Shown here piece by piece: positions 9,783 to 19,686 of a stretch of 64,000 nt of DNA. The DNA is from Macrolepiota albuminosa (Eukaryota; Basidiomycota; Agaricomycetes; Agaricales; Agaricaceae), in the NCBI GenBank assembly GCA_027475525.1, contig JAMWFC010000009.1:434001-498000 (forward strand), written 5' to 3'. The notes under the pieces are model-generated. The model made no database searches, was not told the DNA's origin, and saw nothing but the letters and a program-made list of their open reading frames with translations. Position numbers and translations under genes: made by a program. Each line of letters opens with the position of its first letter. Within the stretch, counting starts at the first letter, position 1.

Positions 9783-12469
9783 CTCCATCATCAATCTAAT
9801 TAGCTTAGTTTGATCGGAGATACGCCTTCTGGGGATGAAGCCTGCTTGATTCTCATGGATCAGGTCTGTAGCCATCAAGGCAAGGCGGTCAGCAAGAACC
9901 TTAGTTAGCAGCTTGTAATCCACATTCAGGCATGTTATCGGCCTATAATTGGCGATATCCGTTCTCTCATTCTTCTTATATAGCGGACACATCCATCCTT
10001 CCGCAAAGCCAGTAGAGGCGTCCACCCCAAACTTCTGGATGTCCCTGAAAACCTCCGTTAACAGGCCTACTATATCGAAAGATGGCTTGTTCACTGTCGA
10101 GTCTTCGGTGTGCTTTGCGTGCAGGAATTTTATCAGCTCATAGGTTACTCCGTCTAGGCCTGCTGCCGAGTTGTTGTCTGAGTTGGACAGGGCTTTTATG
10201 ACCTCCTTCTTAGTTATTTGCGCACTCCGTCTAGGCCTGCTGCCGAGTTGTTGTCTGAGTTGGACAGGGCTTTTATGACCTCCTTCTTAGTTATTTGCGC
10301 TTCCAGGAGGTCTTTTTGCGGACCTGAGGTCTTGGTCTTTACGCAGCCCAGGACCTGGGCTATTTTCTGCTGGCGGAGCGTCTCATCCGTGTCCGGTTTT
10401 TCCAGTTGGATTTTGTCATGGTAGTTTCTGGCCAGTTCGGCCATCTTCCTCGAGTTTTTTTCATAGTCTGGGCTTGTAGTCACCCCCCGGTCCGGGTCGT
10501 TTGGCTTCCTCAGTGCGTAGATCATGTCTCGTGGTTTCGCCTCTCTGTTTGACTGTGTCCAATAGCGGCATATCGTTTCACCCTCTAGGCGATTCCTTAT
10601 TTTGGCTTGGGTTCTGGTAAAGCGATGCTTTTTTTCCTCCAGAGAACGTATCTCGGATTTCATTTTCGCTGTCGTTGCTGAGGCCTCGCCTTCACTCAGT
10701 CTCATGGTGGCCAGTTCATCCCGCATCATTAGCTTCATTTCTTTGAGTTGTCTCTCAAAGCGAGGGGAGATTTGTTTTTCTCAGTTTTGGGCTTCTCTTA
10801 TCACAGCCTGTTTCCACCGAGCGAAGATCGTTTGTGGGTTCTCTTCCCTGGTCCTGTCGTTCAACCGGTCTTTGACCCTGCTCAGGGCAGCTCTTCCGGT
10901 GTCGTGCACAAATTGTTTAAACTTTTTGTCTCTCACAATGTGGGTCGGTATCGACCATCTCCCTTTTCCTAACAATGGGGCGTTCTCATGCGCTACTTGG
11001 ACCGAGACTAGGTCGTGGTCAGACTCCGGGATTCCGTGAGTTTCGATTTTCCACTCCCTTGCCGTCCTAAACACGTCTTCCAATACATAGATCCTGTCAA
11101 GGCGGGATTGGGCGTTCGTTGCTTCCTGCAGGAAGGTGAAGCTTTTCCTGTTCGGGAACGTTCTGCGCCAGCCGTCTGATAGCCCTAGGGATTGCTTTAA
11201 GTTCCATAGGGCTTCGGTTGCGCTAGTCAGGTCTTTCCTCGACGGGAGGCGGTCCAGGGCTTCCTCGACCATGTTAAAGTCCCCCAGGGCGACGTCCACT
11301 TTGAGTCCCGGTCTAGCCTCCAGGTAGTCTCATATTTTATTCCAGAAGGCAGCGTTCTCGTCGGCATTGGTTGCAGTAACGTTGGGCGCATAGACAGCTA
11401 GTAAGGAGATTTTTTCGTCCTTGTGCCAGGTTGTTGTAAGTAGGGCTGCCCTTCCCGGGACTATCTCCGACAGGTTCACGTTCTCTACGTTAACTAGGCT
11501 CCTGTTCATTACGAAGGCTACACCCCCTCTCCTCGTGGGTTGCTCCGGGGGCTCCGAGATCACAATCTTCAGTCTCTTTTCGAAGAGGCCTTCTATTTCG
11601 GCTCTCCTCTCCTCGGTCAGGTGGGTTTCCTGAACTGCCAGGATACCTATTCTCTTGTCTCGCACGAGTTGATTTATGTGGTTCCACTTTGTGGAGTTAC
11701 CACTAGGTTTCATGTAGCCCCTTATATTCATTGATGCAATTTGTATCGAAGCTTTTGTATTTAAACGACACGCCTGCGCTGCTCTGGTGCGTGTTCGTTC
11801 CCCAGGGGTGCGTGATGGGCCGCCTTGGGTGAGGGGGGGCTGAGTGCCCCGGCCACGCTCCGCTGTCTGCTCTGGAGGGAGGTGCTCGCTCCTGTTTGCC
11901 GTGCTCTGGGTTTGTGTGAGCTGGCTCCCTTTGCCATGCCAGTGGCGTATGGGGAGTTGTGGTGGGCCGTCTGCCCCCACTGTGCAGGGCCTCTGTTCGT
12001 TGCCCGTTGAGTCGGTAGTCCTCCAGGCGTCACGGGGCTCACTTCGGCACCGCTGCACCTGTCCGCCACCTAACTCCGCCCCTCTTTCCTCGGGGGGGTC
12101 GCCGGCAGGTGAGGCTCCCCCCCCTCTTGACAGGCCGAGGCTCGAGCCTGATACCGTGGGACCTAGATGAGTAAGGGTTGTTGTCAGTGAATGATTGTTC
12201 GTCGCAGATTTGATTGGGGTGTCCCCAGGTAGGGCTTGCAAGGCCCTACCTGGGTTTTGATGGTCCCTCTCAGACAGGGCTCCCGAATGGGCGGGGGGGT
12301 GTCCTTGAGGGTTTACCTTACGGACTGGCTCCACCGACAGCCAGGAAAATATGTCCTCACCTTCCGCTCCAACCTGCCTCCTTATAGCATCAGGTGTTGC
12401 GGAGAGCGCCACTTGGCTAGCGGTCCACTCCGTCTTGCGGGCCCAACCCCGCTCCCTGTCCGGGAACAC
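9783..12469 (-). pseudogene. LINE ORF2: endonuclease and reverse transcriptase N-terminal part, cut by the gypsy insertion
   Basis: Read leftward from 12469. A long Pro/Gly-rich leader precedes an apurinic-type endonuclease domain (ASMNIRGYMKPSG, ILAVQETHLTEE, RRGGVAFVMNRS, VALGDFNMVEEALDR, RLDRIYVLEDV, PESDHDLVSVQV). After a linker with basic and helical segments, the reverse transcriptase begins (GFAEGWMCPLYKKNERTD, NYRPITCLNVDYKLLTKVLA, ENQAGFIPRRRISDQ) and stops at LMMEYA, where the gypsy LTR starts. Two in-frame TGA codons, near 11330 (FWNKI-stop-DYLEA) and near 10781 (EAQN-stop-EKQ), sit where CGA (Arg) would restore the frame, suggesting CpG decay. A 77-nt artefact at 10147-10300 adds a false frameshift. 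This element cannot be active. Confidence 0.88.
10147..10300. repeat. 77-nt-offset tandem duplication (probable assembly artefact)
   Basis: Exact copies begin at 10147 and 10224, inside LINE ORF2 just before the RT domain. Confidence 0.92.
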
Positions 12470-12573
12470 ATTTCACTGACCCGTGCTCAATTCCAAGGTA
12501 CGACATTCATTCCCTTTTTGGGACGTTAGATTCATGATTTAGCTATGTACTAGGCACGATACGATACGCGGGT

Positions 12574-13826
12574 CTAGCCCCCCTGGGCCATATAGCTGTC
12601 GTCAGATCCTCTGCCATGGCCTCTGCCTCTGCCTCCCCTCGTCGACGAGCCCCTTCCACGGAATGCTCGGGTGTCCGGGGAGTTTGTGTTGGGGGGGGTG
12701 ATGTGGCTTCTTGCCCTGGCTGTGGTGCTCGGCTTGGGGCCGGCCCAGTCGAGAGTGGTAGGCAACGGGCATGCGTGCGCTGGGTGAGTGTCGGCCTTGC
12801 ACCACACGCATTCTACCAGTCGCTTTCCTACCTCCAGCAGGTGTGTGTTGAGCCAGTATTTGGGGGCTCGAATGGCATCGATCACGGCCTTGTGTAGTTC
12901 CACGTTCGTGGTGAGGGGCTTGCCTGTGAGTTGCCAGATTGGGGCCGGGTCACCCCTCGCATCGTTTGACTCAATGAATTTCAGATCGAAAGTTTCAGTG
13001 GCCCACAGGGTCCTCTCGTCGGTCGTCCCTGGAACGTTACTCTCCGAGAGGGCCGCGTTTGCCGCCGCCCAGAACCTCGTATTGAACCACAGGACAGATT
13101 TGATGGCACCCAGTGCTTGTTCTTTCACACTGTCGCCTGGTTTGACCACATCGCCTGAAATGTTCATTATGACCCAGGATCGAAGGGATTTACGAAGGGG
13201 ACCACGCTGAAGGTTATCGACTTGTCGACGGCGAACGTTTGTTGCCAGAGCAGGTATTCTTTGAGGTCTGCGGAAAAGCCTGACAGGAAGAGCGTCCAGG
13301 GGGTTTGGAAATCACTTTTGCCTCTAGGCTTGGCCCTCCACCTCGCTTTTGCAAGCTGGAGCGTATCGGGGAAGGTCTGGATGCCGAGGGATATGATGAA
13401 GTTGAGAATGTGGATGTTAACTGAGGGCGAATCCGCGTATAGCTTGGTCCCAGCCCCAAAGGGCAAGACGGCTAGGAAGTTTTCCGGATTATCCTCGACC
13501 TGTTGGAGGAGGGCTTCGTCGAGGTTCGCGACTAGTCTCTCATAAGGGATGACGAGTTTCGGGTAGACTGCCTGAGTGAAGGTTTGTGCGTTGGCTGCCA
13601 GGGGGACATCCGGGGTGGCACCCATTTGGGTGGAGTGGGTGTTGGGGTTCTCCTCGGTACACTTAGGGAGGTTTGTCATATCTGCTGCGTTGAGCCAGAG
13701 GAACGGGGTGCCTCTCCTTGGTAAAGTGCGGGTCGGGCGAGAGTCCCTCTCGTCGATTGTTTCCTCCATGGGGGAGGGATGTCTCTCGTCGTGTGTGCAC
13801 TGTCGCTTGGCGGGGTGCACTTCCAT
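12574..13826 (-). pseudogene. LINE ORF1: gag-like protein with a CCHC zinc knuckle
   Basis: Read leftward from ATG at 13826 (MEVHPAKRQCTHDERH). The first 219 codons include QAVYPKLVIPYERLVANLDE and a long region resembling ORF1 proteins of fungal LINEs. The frame then ends near 13167, and the next frame continues the same protein (NISGDVVKPGDSVKEQALGA) to 12574, so a one-base indel splits it. The second part has a zinc knuckle C-x2-C-x4-H-x4-C (CVWCKADTHPAHAC) and an RGG-rich tail (RGRGSSTRGGRGRG), both typical RNA-binding features. ORF2 follows about 100 bases downstream on the same strand. Confidence 0.8.
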
Positions 13827-14280
13827 TTTGGATGGCGCTAGAGGCGGGACTGAAGCCAGGGCCCGGGCCCTGTTGGATTTATAGGGGTTTTGCCCGAGAC
13901 GGGACGGACCGGGAGGTGGGAAATTTTCCCGAATAGATTGCCCTCTGGCGTGATCCCGTAGGGTGGGGGGTAGGGTTGGTGGCAGAGGTAATGTTTGACA
14001 CAGTGGTCTTGTATGGAGCAGATGTCCGTACTCTATTACTATAGCATACGATGGTCTCCCTTCAGTAGCTAGTTTCCCTGAGACAAGATTCTCAATATGG
14101 GGGTGCCGTCTGCACTTGCGATACTAAGTACGCTGGGTGATGCCGTCTGCATTCCTGGTTAACTCTACCCATCGAAGTGTAGAGGCGTCTATTGGCTTCC
14201 CCATTGTGGGTACTGGTCCCTTGAGCCACGGAGAGGCTAGATGCCGGATCACCATAGGGATGATGGTGGTCCTTGATCAA
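13827..14280. other. LINE 5' leader and uncharacterised flank
   Basis: Upstream of the ORF1 start the first 150 bases are GC-rich and probably LINE 5' UTR. From about 14089 a stretch with normal CpG content leads to the AT-rich block. No gene is seen. Confidence 0.4.
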
Positions 14281-15221
14281 GGGATCTTCAACAACCTTGT
14301 TTTTTGCACATGACAAAAAAACTTCCAACTCAGTAAATTTGTCTCAGTTTGACTGTGACCTAAAGTTTCAAGATATCAAGTGGCAACTGTGTTATGCCCA
14401 AGCCCATGAACTCTCTACAAGACTTGGGCACACTATTTTGCTCTGCTCTCAAATGTATAAATCAAAGGATGTTTATGTGCCCCTTGGCTGATTTCATCCC
14501 TAGCACTTCATATTAAATAGTGTAAGATGCAGGCTCATGTACATAATGGCAAGAGGAGTGTATCTTTCTCAATTGAGAGATGCAGAGGGTGATTGTCTTC
14601 TTCATATATCAGGAGAGCATGTGGAAGGCCCACACTGTCCATATATATTTTCAGGTTGATGTCTATACTGCAGCAGGCCTGCAAGCCTATGCTGAATGAC
14701 AGATGGTGCTTCAATGTCAATTATACATAACATGTGAGTGCTCAGCTTTTTTCAGGCATCAGAGCACTGAATGGGACAAAATATGACATTGAGCACTCAT
14801 TCTCACCTCCTAGATAAGTATATCACACTGTAGTGCTATGTATTTGAAAGGAGAAATGTATGTCAAAAATTTTTGATATGTTGTAAAGATCTCCATTATC
14901 TCTCTACTAGACATAAATGTATCTATGAATCAATAGAAATATGTTTATTTATCAGTATCAGAGTTCTTGGAAATCTCTTGAGAATCATGATTGTGCCAGA
15001 ATGATATATGTAACAGGATGTGGAGAAATAAGACTGGTGCCTAGGATCATATCAGCAAGATTGTAGAAAGTGATATGTGAAGTTAAATTAAGAAATGAGT
15101 TGGGGTCCTGTTGAGGTGGGCACATCTCAAACGTGCTTGTCATTATGTGCCATGGCCTTGTCAGGTGAGAGCATGTCATCCAGATCATTGGCTATCAACT
15201 GTGCAAAGATCTAAAGCCTGC
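14281..15221. other. CpG-depleted, AT-rich transposon debris of unknown type
   Basis: Base composition changes abruptly: CpG almost vanishes while TG, CA and AT rise, as in the neighbouring degraded LTR. Only short ORFs occur, and none resembles a known protein. I read this as an old, mutated repeat that I cannot classify. Confidence 0.45.
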
Positions 15222-17266
15222 TGATAGGCTTCTGTTTAGACTGAGCGCATCAAGGAACATTACAGGCCTACCAATACTCATCAATCTGGAGACTCAAGCT
15301 ACCTTCTTAGACTCAGGATATCTCTGGCTATTGCTTTTTAATGAAGGCTTCACTTAGCAGTCTCAACTATCATTTGTCATTTATTGACTTCAAAGACTCA
15401 GGACTTATGAAGAAATAACACTAGCATGACTATAGAAAAGTGGCTTGACCAAACCCCAATCAATTCCAGAAGGGGATGGCATCAGGTGCTGCCATCTGTT
15501 GAGGCACTGCTATCAGAAGTATAGGGATCAATGTTGATAGAACAAGATATACTAAAACCTGACACTTTGGCCTATTAGAATGAGGAATAATGTTTAGTGT
15601 TGGAGATAGCACTTTTGGATTATGATGTCTCTTGAGGCTTTTCTGACTATATATCAGAATATCCTGGCCAATCAGACTTGTATTAAAAAGTGAGCAGACT
15701 CATATAATTTTAAGTAGTTTTAGAGTTGCCATGGCCAATAGGATGTAACACTATTGGTTGCTGTCATCCATGTGCTGCTGGTTGCCATTGACAGGTTGCC
15801 ATTAGTTGTAACCATGAGGGGAGGCACTAATTGGTAGTGCTGCAGATGGACTTATTTCCAAAATACAGTAGCACATTGTAAGGGTGACCTCTGAAGGCTG
15901 TGGCTCAGTCACACAGCTGGCAGAGGGAGATCCAAAGTGTATTAGAGTATATACTGACAATATTATAATAACTACTCACCTGGCAGAGGGAGATCTAAAG
16001 AAAACAAGTCTAGAGATTCCCTATGCCAGGTTGGATGCTTCTGGGGCCTCTGAAGCATGGGAAACAACTGTATCAGCATAAAGGCGAGCACCAAAGATGA
16101 GAAAGCATTTTCAGAGGCCTCTGCATGACAAGGATCCTCTCACATACACTTTCACCTTTCTCTCCACTCTAGATCATAAGCCAATGCTGGCTCAGTGCCA
16201 AGGTCTGGCAGATGCTGAGTCACGATCAGTATGGCATACGGTCTCAGACATCCTGGGCAGCTTCTTTTTCCACCATCTCCTTTTCCATTGCCTGCCCAGG
16301 TGAGCATGGAGTTGCTCTCTCACATAGTCAGTCTGGTCTCACCACAAACTTTGTTTGTTTCGACAGCCGTTGTGTCATGCACCATTCTTCTAACATATAT
16401 CTGCTTACTGTGCGCTTCATCAGTGAGGCCATGACTCACACCTGTCAGTGAGCTACACTCACACTCTTGTTTAGCTATTTCAGTTCTATCTGGTTTGCTT
16501 TTTCCCTTAAAATTAACTAAAATAGCTAAAAGTGAGTATGCGATGGGAAGGTCACGTCCCCCATTTACTCATACTTATTTTCTCAGTACAGTACAACAAA
16601 ACCTTAAAAACTCCAGACTTTGGAAGTCAGCAAGGCAAACTCTGGCTTATATAAACAGTCTGGAAGTGGTGCTGAAGGGCCCACACTTGTCTGAATGATA
16701 GCTAAAAAACCAGGGCACCTCAAAGGCTGAGAATAGTCCTAACAGATAGTGTTGAGAGAATAGAAACAACAAAAGGAGAGAATGATAGAAGAAATAAGGA
16801 AATGAATAAAAGGAGAGTGAAGGAATAGGGAGTGAAAAAAGGAAAAAATGAGGAGTCCCCTGACACACATAGTATAAAAGATAGCTACTTAACATGTAAA
16901 TAACAACAAATTACAACCTGTTAGAACACAGTTGCACTCAGAGTTCAAATCTTACTAGCTTGACTTTACTTTGTCACTAAGTTAGGTGCTAGCATTGTCT
17001 ACATTGTCTTCATCATCTACAGTGCCAACAGTAGGCATATTTATGTTGCACTATTTCATCTTTCAGTTGTATCTTAGTTAGAATCATGGCACTTATAGTT
17101 TGCTAGGTAGCATCTGGAGCACTATTTACTAGCACATTGTCACATCTTATCAGTTTGAGCACACTGGGACCCTGTCAGAACTCCTTGCACTTTATGCATA
17201 CCAAGTGCTGGAGACAGCATTATACTATGTAGTGTCTAGCATTCTCAACCACAGTTGGCATCATCA
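15222..17266 (+). repeat. CpG-depleted copy of the gypsy LTR (solo LTR) split by a foldback insertion
   Basis: The start TGATAGGCTTCT and the end TTGGCATCATCA align with both ends of the intact LTR at 8708-9777, and similarity continues between them (for example GACTGAGCGCATCAAGG in both). CG dinucleotides of the intact copy are mostly TG or CA here. Removing the insertion at about 15881-16870 leaves about 1.05 kb, the length of the intact LTR. No internal gypsy region is attached, so this looks like a solo LTR. No clean target duplication is visible. Confidence 0.82.
15881..16870 (+). mobile_element. Foldback-type repeat (copy 1) inserted in the degraded LTR
   Basis: It interrupts the LTR between GTAGCACATTGTA and GTATAAAAGATAGCTAC, which are contiguous in the intact LTR at its TATA box. 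Its left end (GGTGACCTCTGAAGGCTGTG) and later segments (CTGAATGATAGCTAAAAAAC, CAGATAGTGTTGAGAGAATA) match the larger foldback element at 57497-58937. Unlike that copy it lacks the right inverted arm. A TA duplication at the borders is possible. Confidence 0.7.
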
Positions 17267-17650
17267 ATGCCTTATACTGTGATGACAGGCAGGTAATATA
17301 TTACTCTTCCAGCATCTGGTGCTTAATCAACTTATTCATGTCTTAATGTAATTTAGTATCTGATTTGAATCATCTAAAATACAAACTGTTTATACTTCTA
17401 TTTGAGTGCAACTTGTGTCTTTTAAAGCTTTAACTTTTAGCCAAAATTTTGTGTTTGGATTTTATTTCAGAGGGCACAGCTCCGGTGGGTCCGCCACCGC
17501 CACGGGAGCACGTGCAAGTGCACGTGCCTTCCAGCCAAAAGCTTGTATTTCCTTTCCTTTCTTTTGTGGAAGCTGAGGCTACGTGCCACGCCAGATAGCC
17601 CAGCGTGAGATAAGGCGGGTGACTAACAAAAGGGCTTTCCCATTTCCTTT
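17267..17650. other. Intergenic stretch between degraded LTR and copia insertion
   Basis: The first 200 bases are AT-rich and CpG-poor. From about 17470 CpG returns suddenly, with a GC-rich patch (about 17470-17530) containing the near-palindrome GCACGTGCAAGTGCACGTGC. No gene is seen. Confidence 0.4.
17646..17650. repeat. Target-site duplication of the copia element, left copy
   Basis: CCTTT directly before the 5' LTR. The same five bases follow the 3' LTR at 24028-24032. Confidence 0.9.
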
Positions 17651-17945
17651 TGTTGGACTAATTCCTATTGGTCACCGCATCTGACCAGTCACGTGACTAT
17701 TGCCACCTCATTCGTTGTTTGGCTTCTATGCGGCCTCAGTTGTCTTCATCATTAACGACACGACACTGAGGCTGTAAGTTCCACACTTATTCGTTGACAA
17801 TGGCATATACTAATTATTACATTATCGTATAGTTTCCTCTTTATTCGTATCTAACAGGTACAATAAAAATTAGTTGTCTTCATCATTAACGACACGACAC
17901 TGAGGCTTTTCCTCTTTATTCGTATCTAACAGACCTGGGACTACA
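17651..17945 (+). repeat. 5' LTR of the Ty1/copia element, 295 bp
   Basis: TGTTGG...CTACA, identical to the 3' LTR at 23733-24027 except for one T/C difference (CCTGGG versus CCCGGG). Inside it is a 61-nt unit present twice. The first copy (17738-17773 plus 17833-17857) is interrupted by a 59-nt sequence with perfect intron signals: GTAAGT donor, TACTAATT branch site, ATAG acceptor (17774-17832). The second copy (17872-17932) lacks exactly that intron. Confidence 0.95.
17774..17832 (+). other. 59-nt intron inside the copia LTR, next to a spliced copy of its own exons
   Basis: The sequence runs from GTAAGTTCC to TCGTATAG with a TACTAAT branch motif. The flanks (36 nt before, 25 nt after) recur fused without it at 17872-17932. 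The same structure is in the 3' LTR, with the intron at 23856-23914 and the spliced copy at 23954-24014. Confidence 0.88.
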
Positions 17946-18067
17946 GGTTATGGGCCTTTTTATAAGCCCGGCTTGATCTTGGAGCAACTCATTGTCCTGA
18001 TAACTAATCGGGTGCCCATGGCTGCCTCCACGTGGTGCTGGCAATCCTTTTTCTTTATCATCATACC

Positions 18068-19686
18068 ATGTCCAATCACGCTTTAGATGAGAGAGATGTT
18101 TTACGCAATCCTCGGGAGGGTGAAGACGCAACGACGTTTCCTCTACCAGGATCCTTACGCAATATGCGGACCCACGAACCGCCGATTCCGGGAGCTTCCA
18201 ACCCACGACGTCCACATACTTCTTTTCATGCTTTAAATTCTTATGATACGCCGCCGACTTTTCAAAATAATAGAACCTATAATTTTCAGTCTACACATCG
18301 TGCTGTTGTACCACCTTCACCTTCACCGCATATACCCATTGATGTTCATGCTCCGGCACCTCGTCGACCTCCTTTTCCTCCACCTTCTGTACATACTTAT
18401 CATTCAGAATCTGACCCTGCTTCTTGACCAAACTCTGTTTACTCTCAACCTTCTGGTCCTCGCTCAGTTCCGATTTCTCCAGTGCTTTCCCGTCCACCAT
18501 CTATTCATGCTTTTCGGGCAAATTCTGTTCGTCCGGAAGACCTTCGTCCGGTTCCTCAATCATGTACCAATTCTTCTGTACCAATTCCACCTATCCAAGT
18601 TGATCATATTGAACCCCAACCTTTGCCTCAAAACCAATTTCATGCTTTTCCTGCTTTTTCTGATGTCTCCTCTGGTCGTCCTTCTTCTGTTTCCTCTAGA
18701 CCTCCTGTCGCAGAACAACCTCATTTTCCTCCTCCGAATATTGATCATATTCCTCCTCATTTTCAACACTATACGAATACTCGTCCTTTACATGAGCTTA
18801 ATACCGCCAATGTTACTCGTCATAATCTCCCTGCTTCCCCGGTACTCCGTAATGTTCCTCCTCCTCATCATCTCTTTATGAATCGAGATAGGTTGCCAAA
18901 CCAATTTCCTTTACAATCACGTACCCCTCGTTCTGCTGATATAACTTTTTCTGATATTAAACTACCTTCGTTAGCTACAGTTCCCCTGCTTCGATCGTCT
19001 GTGGAATGGGTTTCTTGGGAATCGGCGGTTATGCGGATTATCACCAGCATAGGTTTGCGCGGCCATATCTGTAGGATCCCTAACGTTGGGGATCTTCGAG
19101 ATCCTACGAGCGGATTATCACCAGCATAGGTTTGCGCGGCCATATCTGTAGGATCCCTAACGTTGGGGATCTTCGAGATCCTACGAGTCCTGTGGCACTT
19201 CCTCCACATTACGATTTCGATTCCATGCCTGAGGAGACCGATGCTTTCCGAATTTTCTGGCAAAATGATGATATTGTCGAACACGTCATTGTTGGGAAAT
19301 TATCCCAGGAAATACAGGATTCTCTACCTCCCAAACGGGGTGGACCATACGATTTACCCATTCGTCCTGCTCGCGAACTCCTTGCCTTTTTACGTGAACG
19401 TTTCGGAATTGGTAGCGCCTCGGTAGCAGAATTCACCAAGTCCAAAGTTTTTGCGTTAACGGCATCTCCGAACACTGTCCCTGCCTATGTCCAAGCATGG
19501 CGATCAGCAGTACATCAATTGAATGGCACGGCTTGAGATTTCACTCCTTGGCAACGGATCCAAAAGTTTGTCGACGGTTTGCCTAACGGGGATCGTTGGT
19601 CTGTGTTGAAAGAAGAGGTTTAGCTTTCTTGGGAAAATGCTGGCCCAAACGGAACGTATCATTTTGCTCAACTGGCAACTCGGGTA
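18068..19686 (+). pseudogene. Copia gag region with three nonsense codons
   Basis: The frame starts at MSNHALDERDVLRNPREGED (18068) and runs through a Pro/Ser/His-rich N-terminus to a gag-like region (SSVEWVSWESAVMRIITS, EETDAFRIFWQNDDIVEHV, VPAYVQAWRSAVHQLNG). Nonsense codons occur at 18425 (TGA), in NGTA-stop-DFTPW near 19534 (TGA) and in EEV-stop-LSWEN near 19621 (TAG). All are explained by C-to-T change from CGA or CAG. A 77-nt artefact at 19033-19187 adds a false frameshift. The zinc knuckle lies in the downstream frame. Confidence 0.82.
19033..19187. repeat. 77-nt-offset tandem duplication (probable assembly artefact)
   Basis: Exact copies begin at 19033 and 19110, within copia gag. 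Confidence 0.92.

Noticed and set aside
18243..18881. 212-codon Leu/Phe-rich ORF in copia
   Set aside because: Out-of-frame reading of the Pro/Ser/His-rich gag N-terminus.
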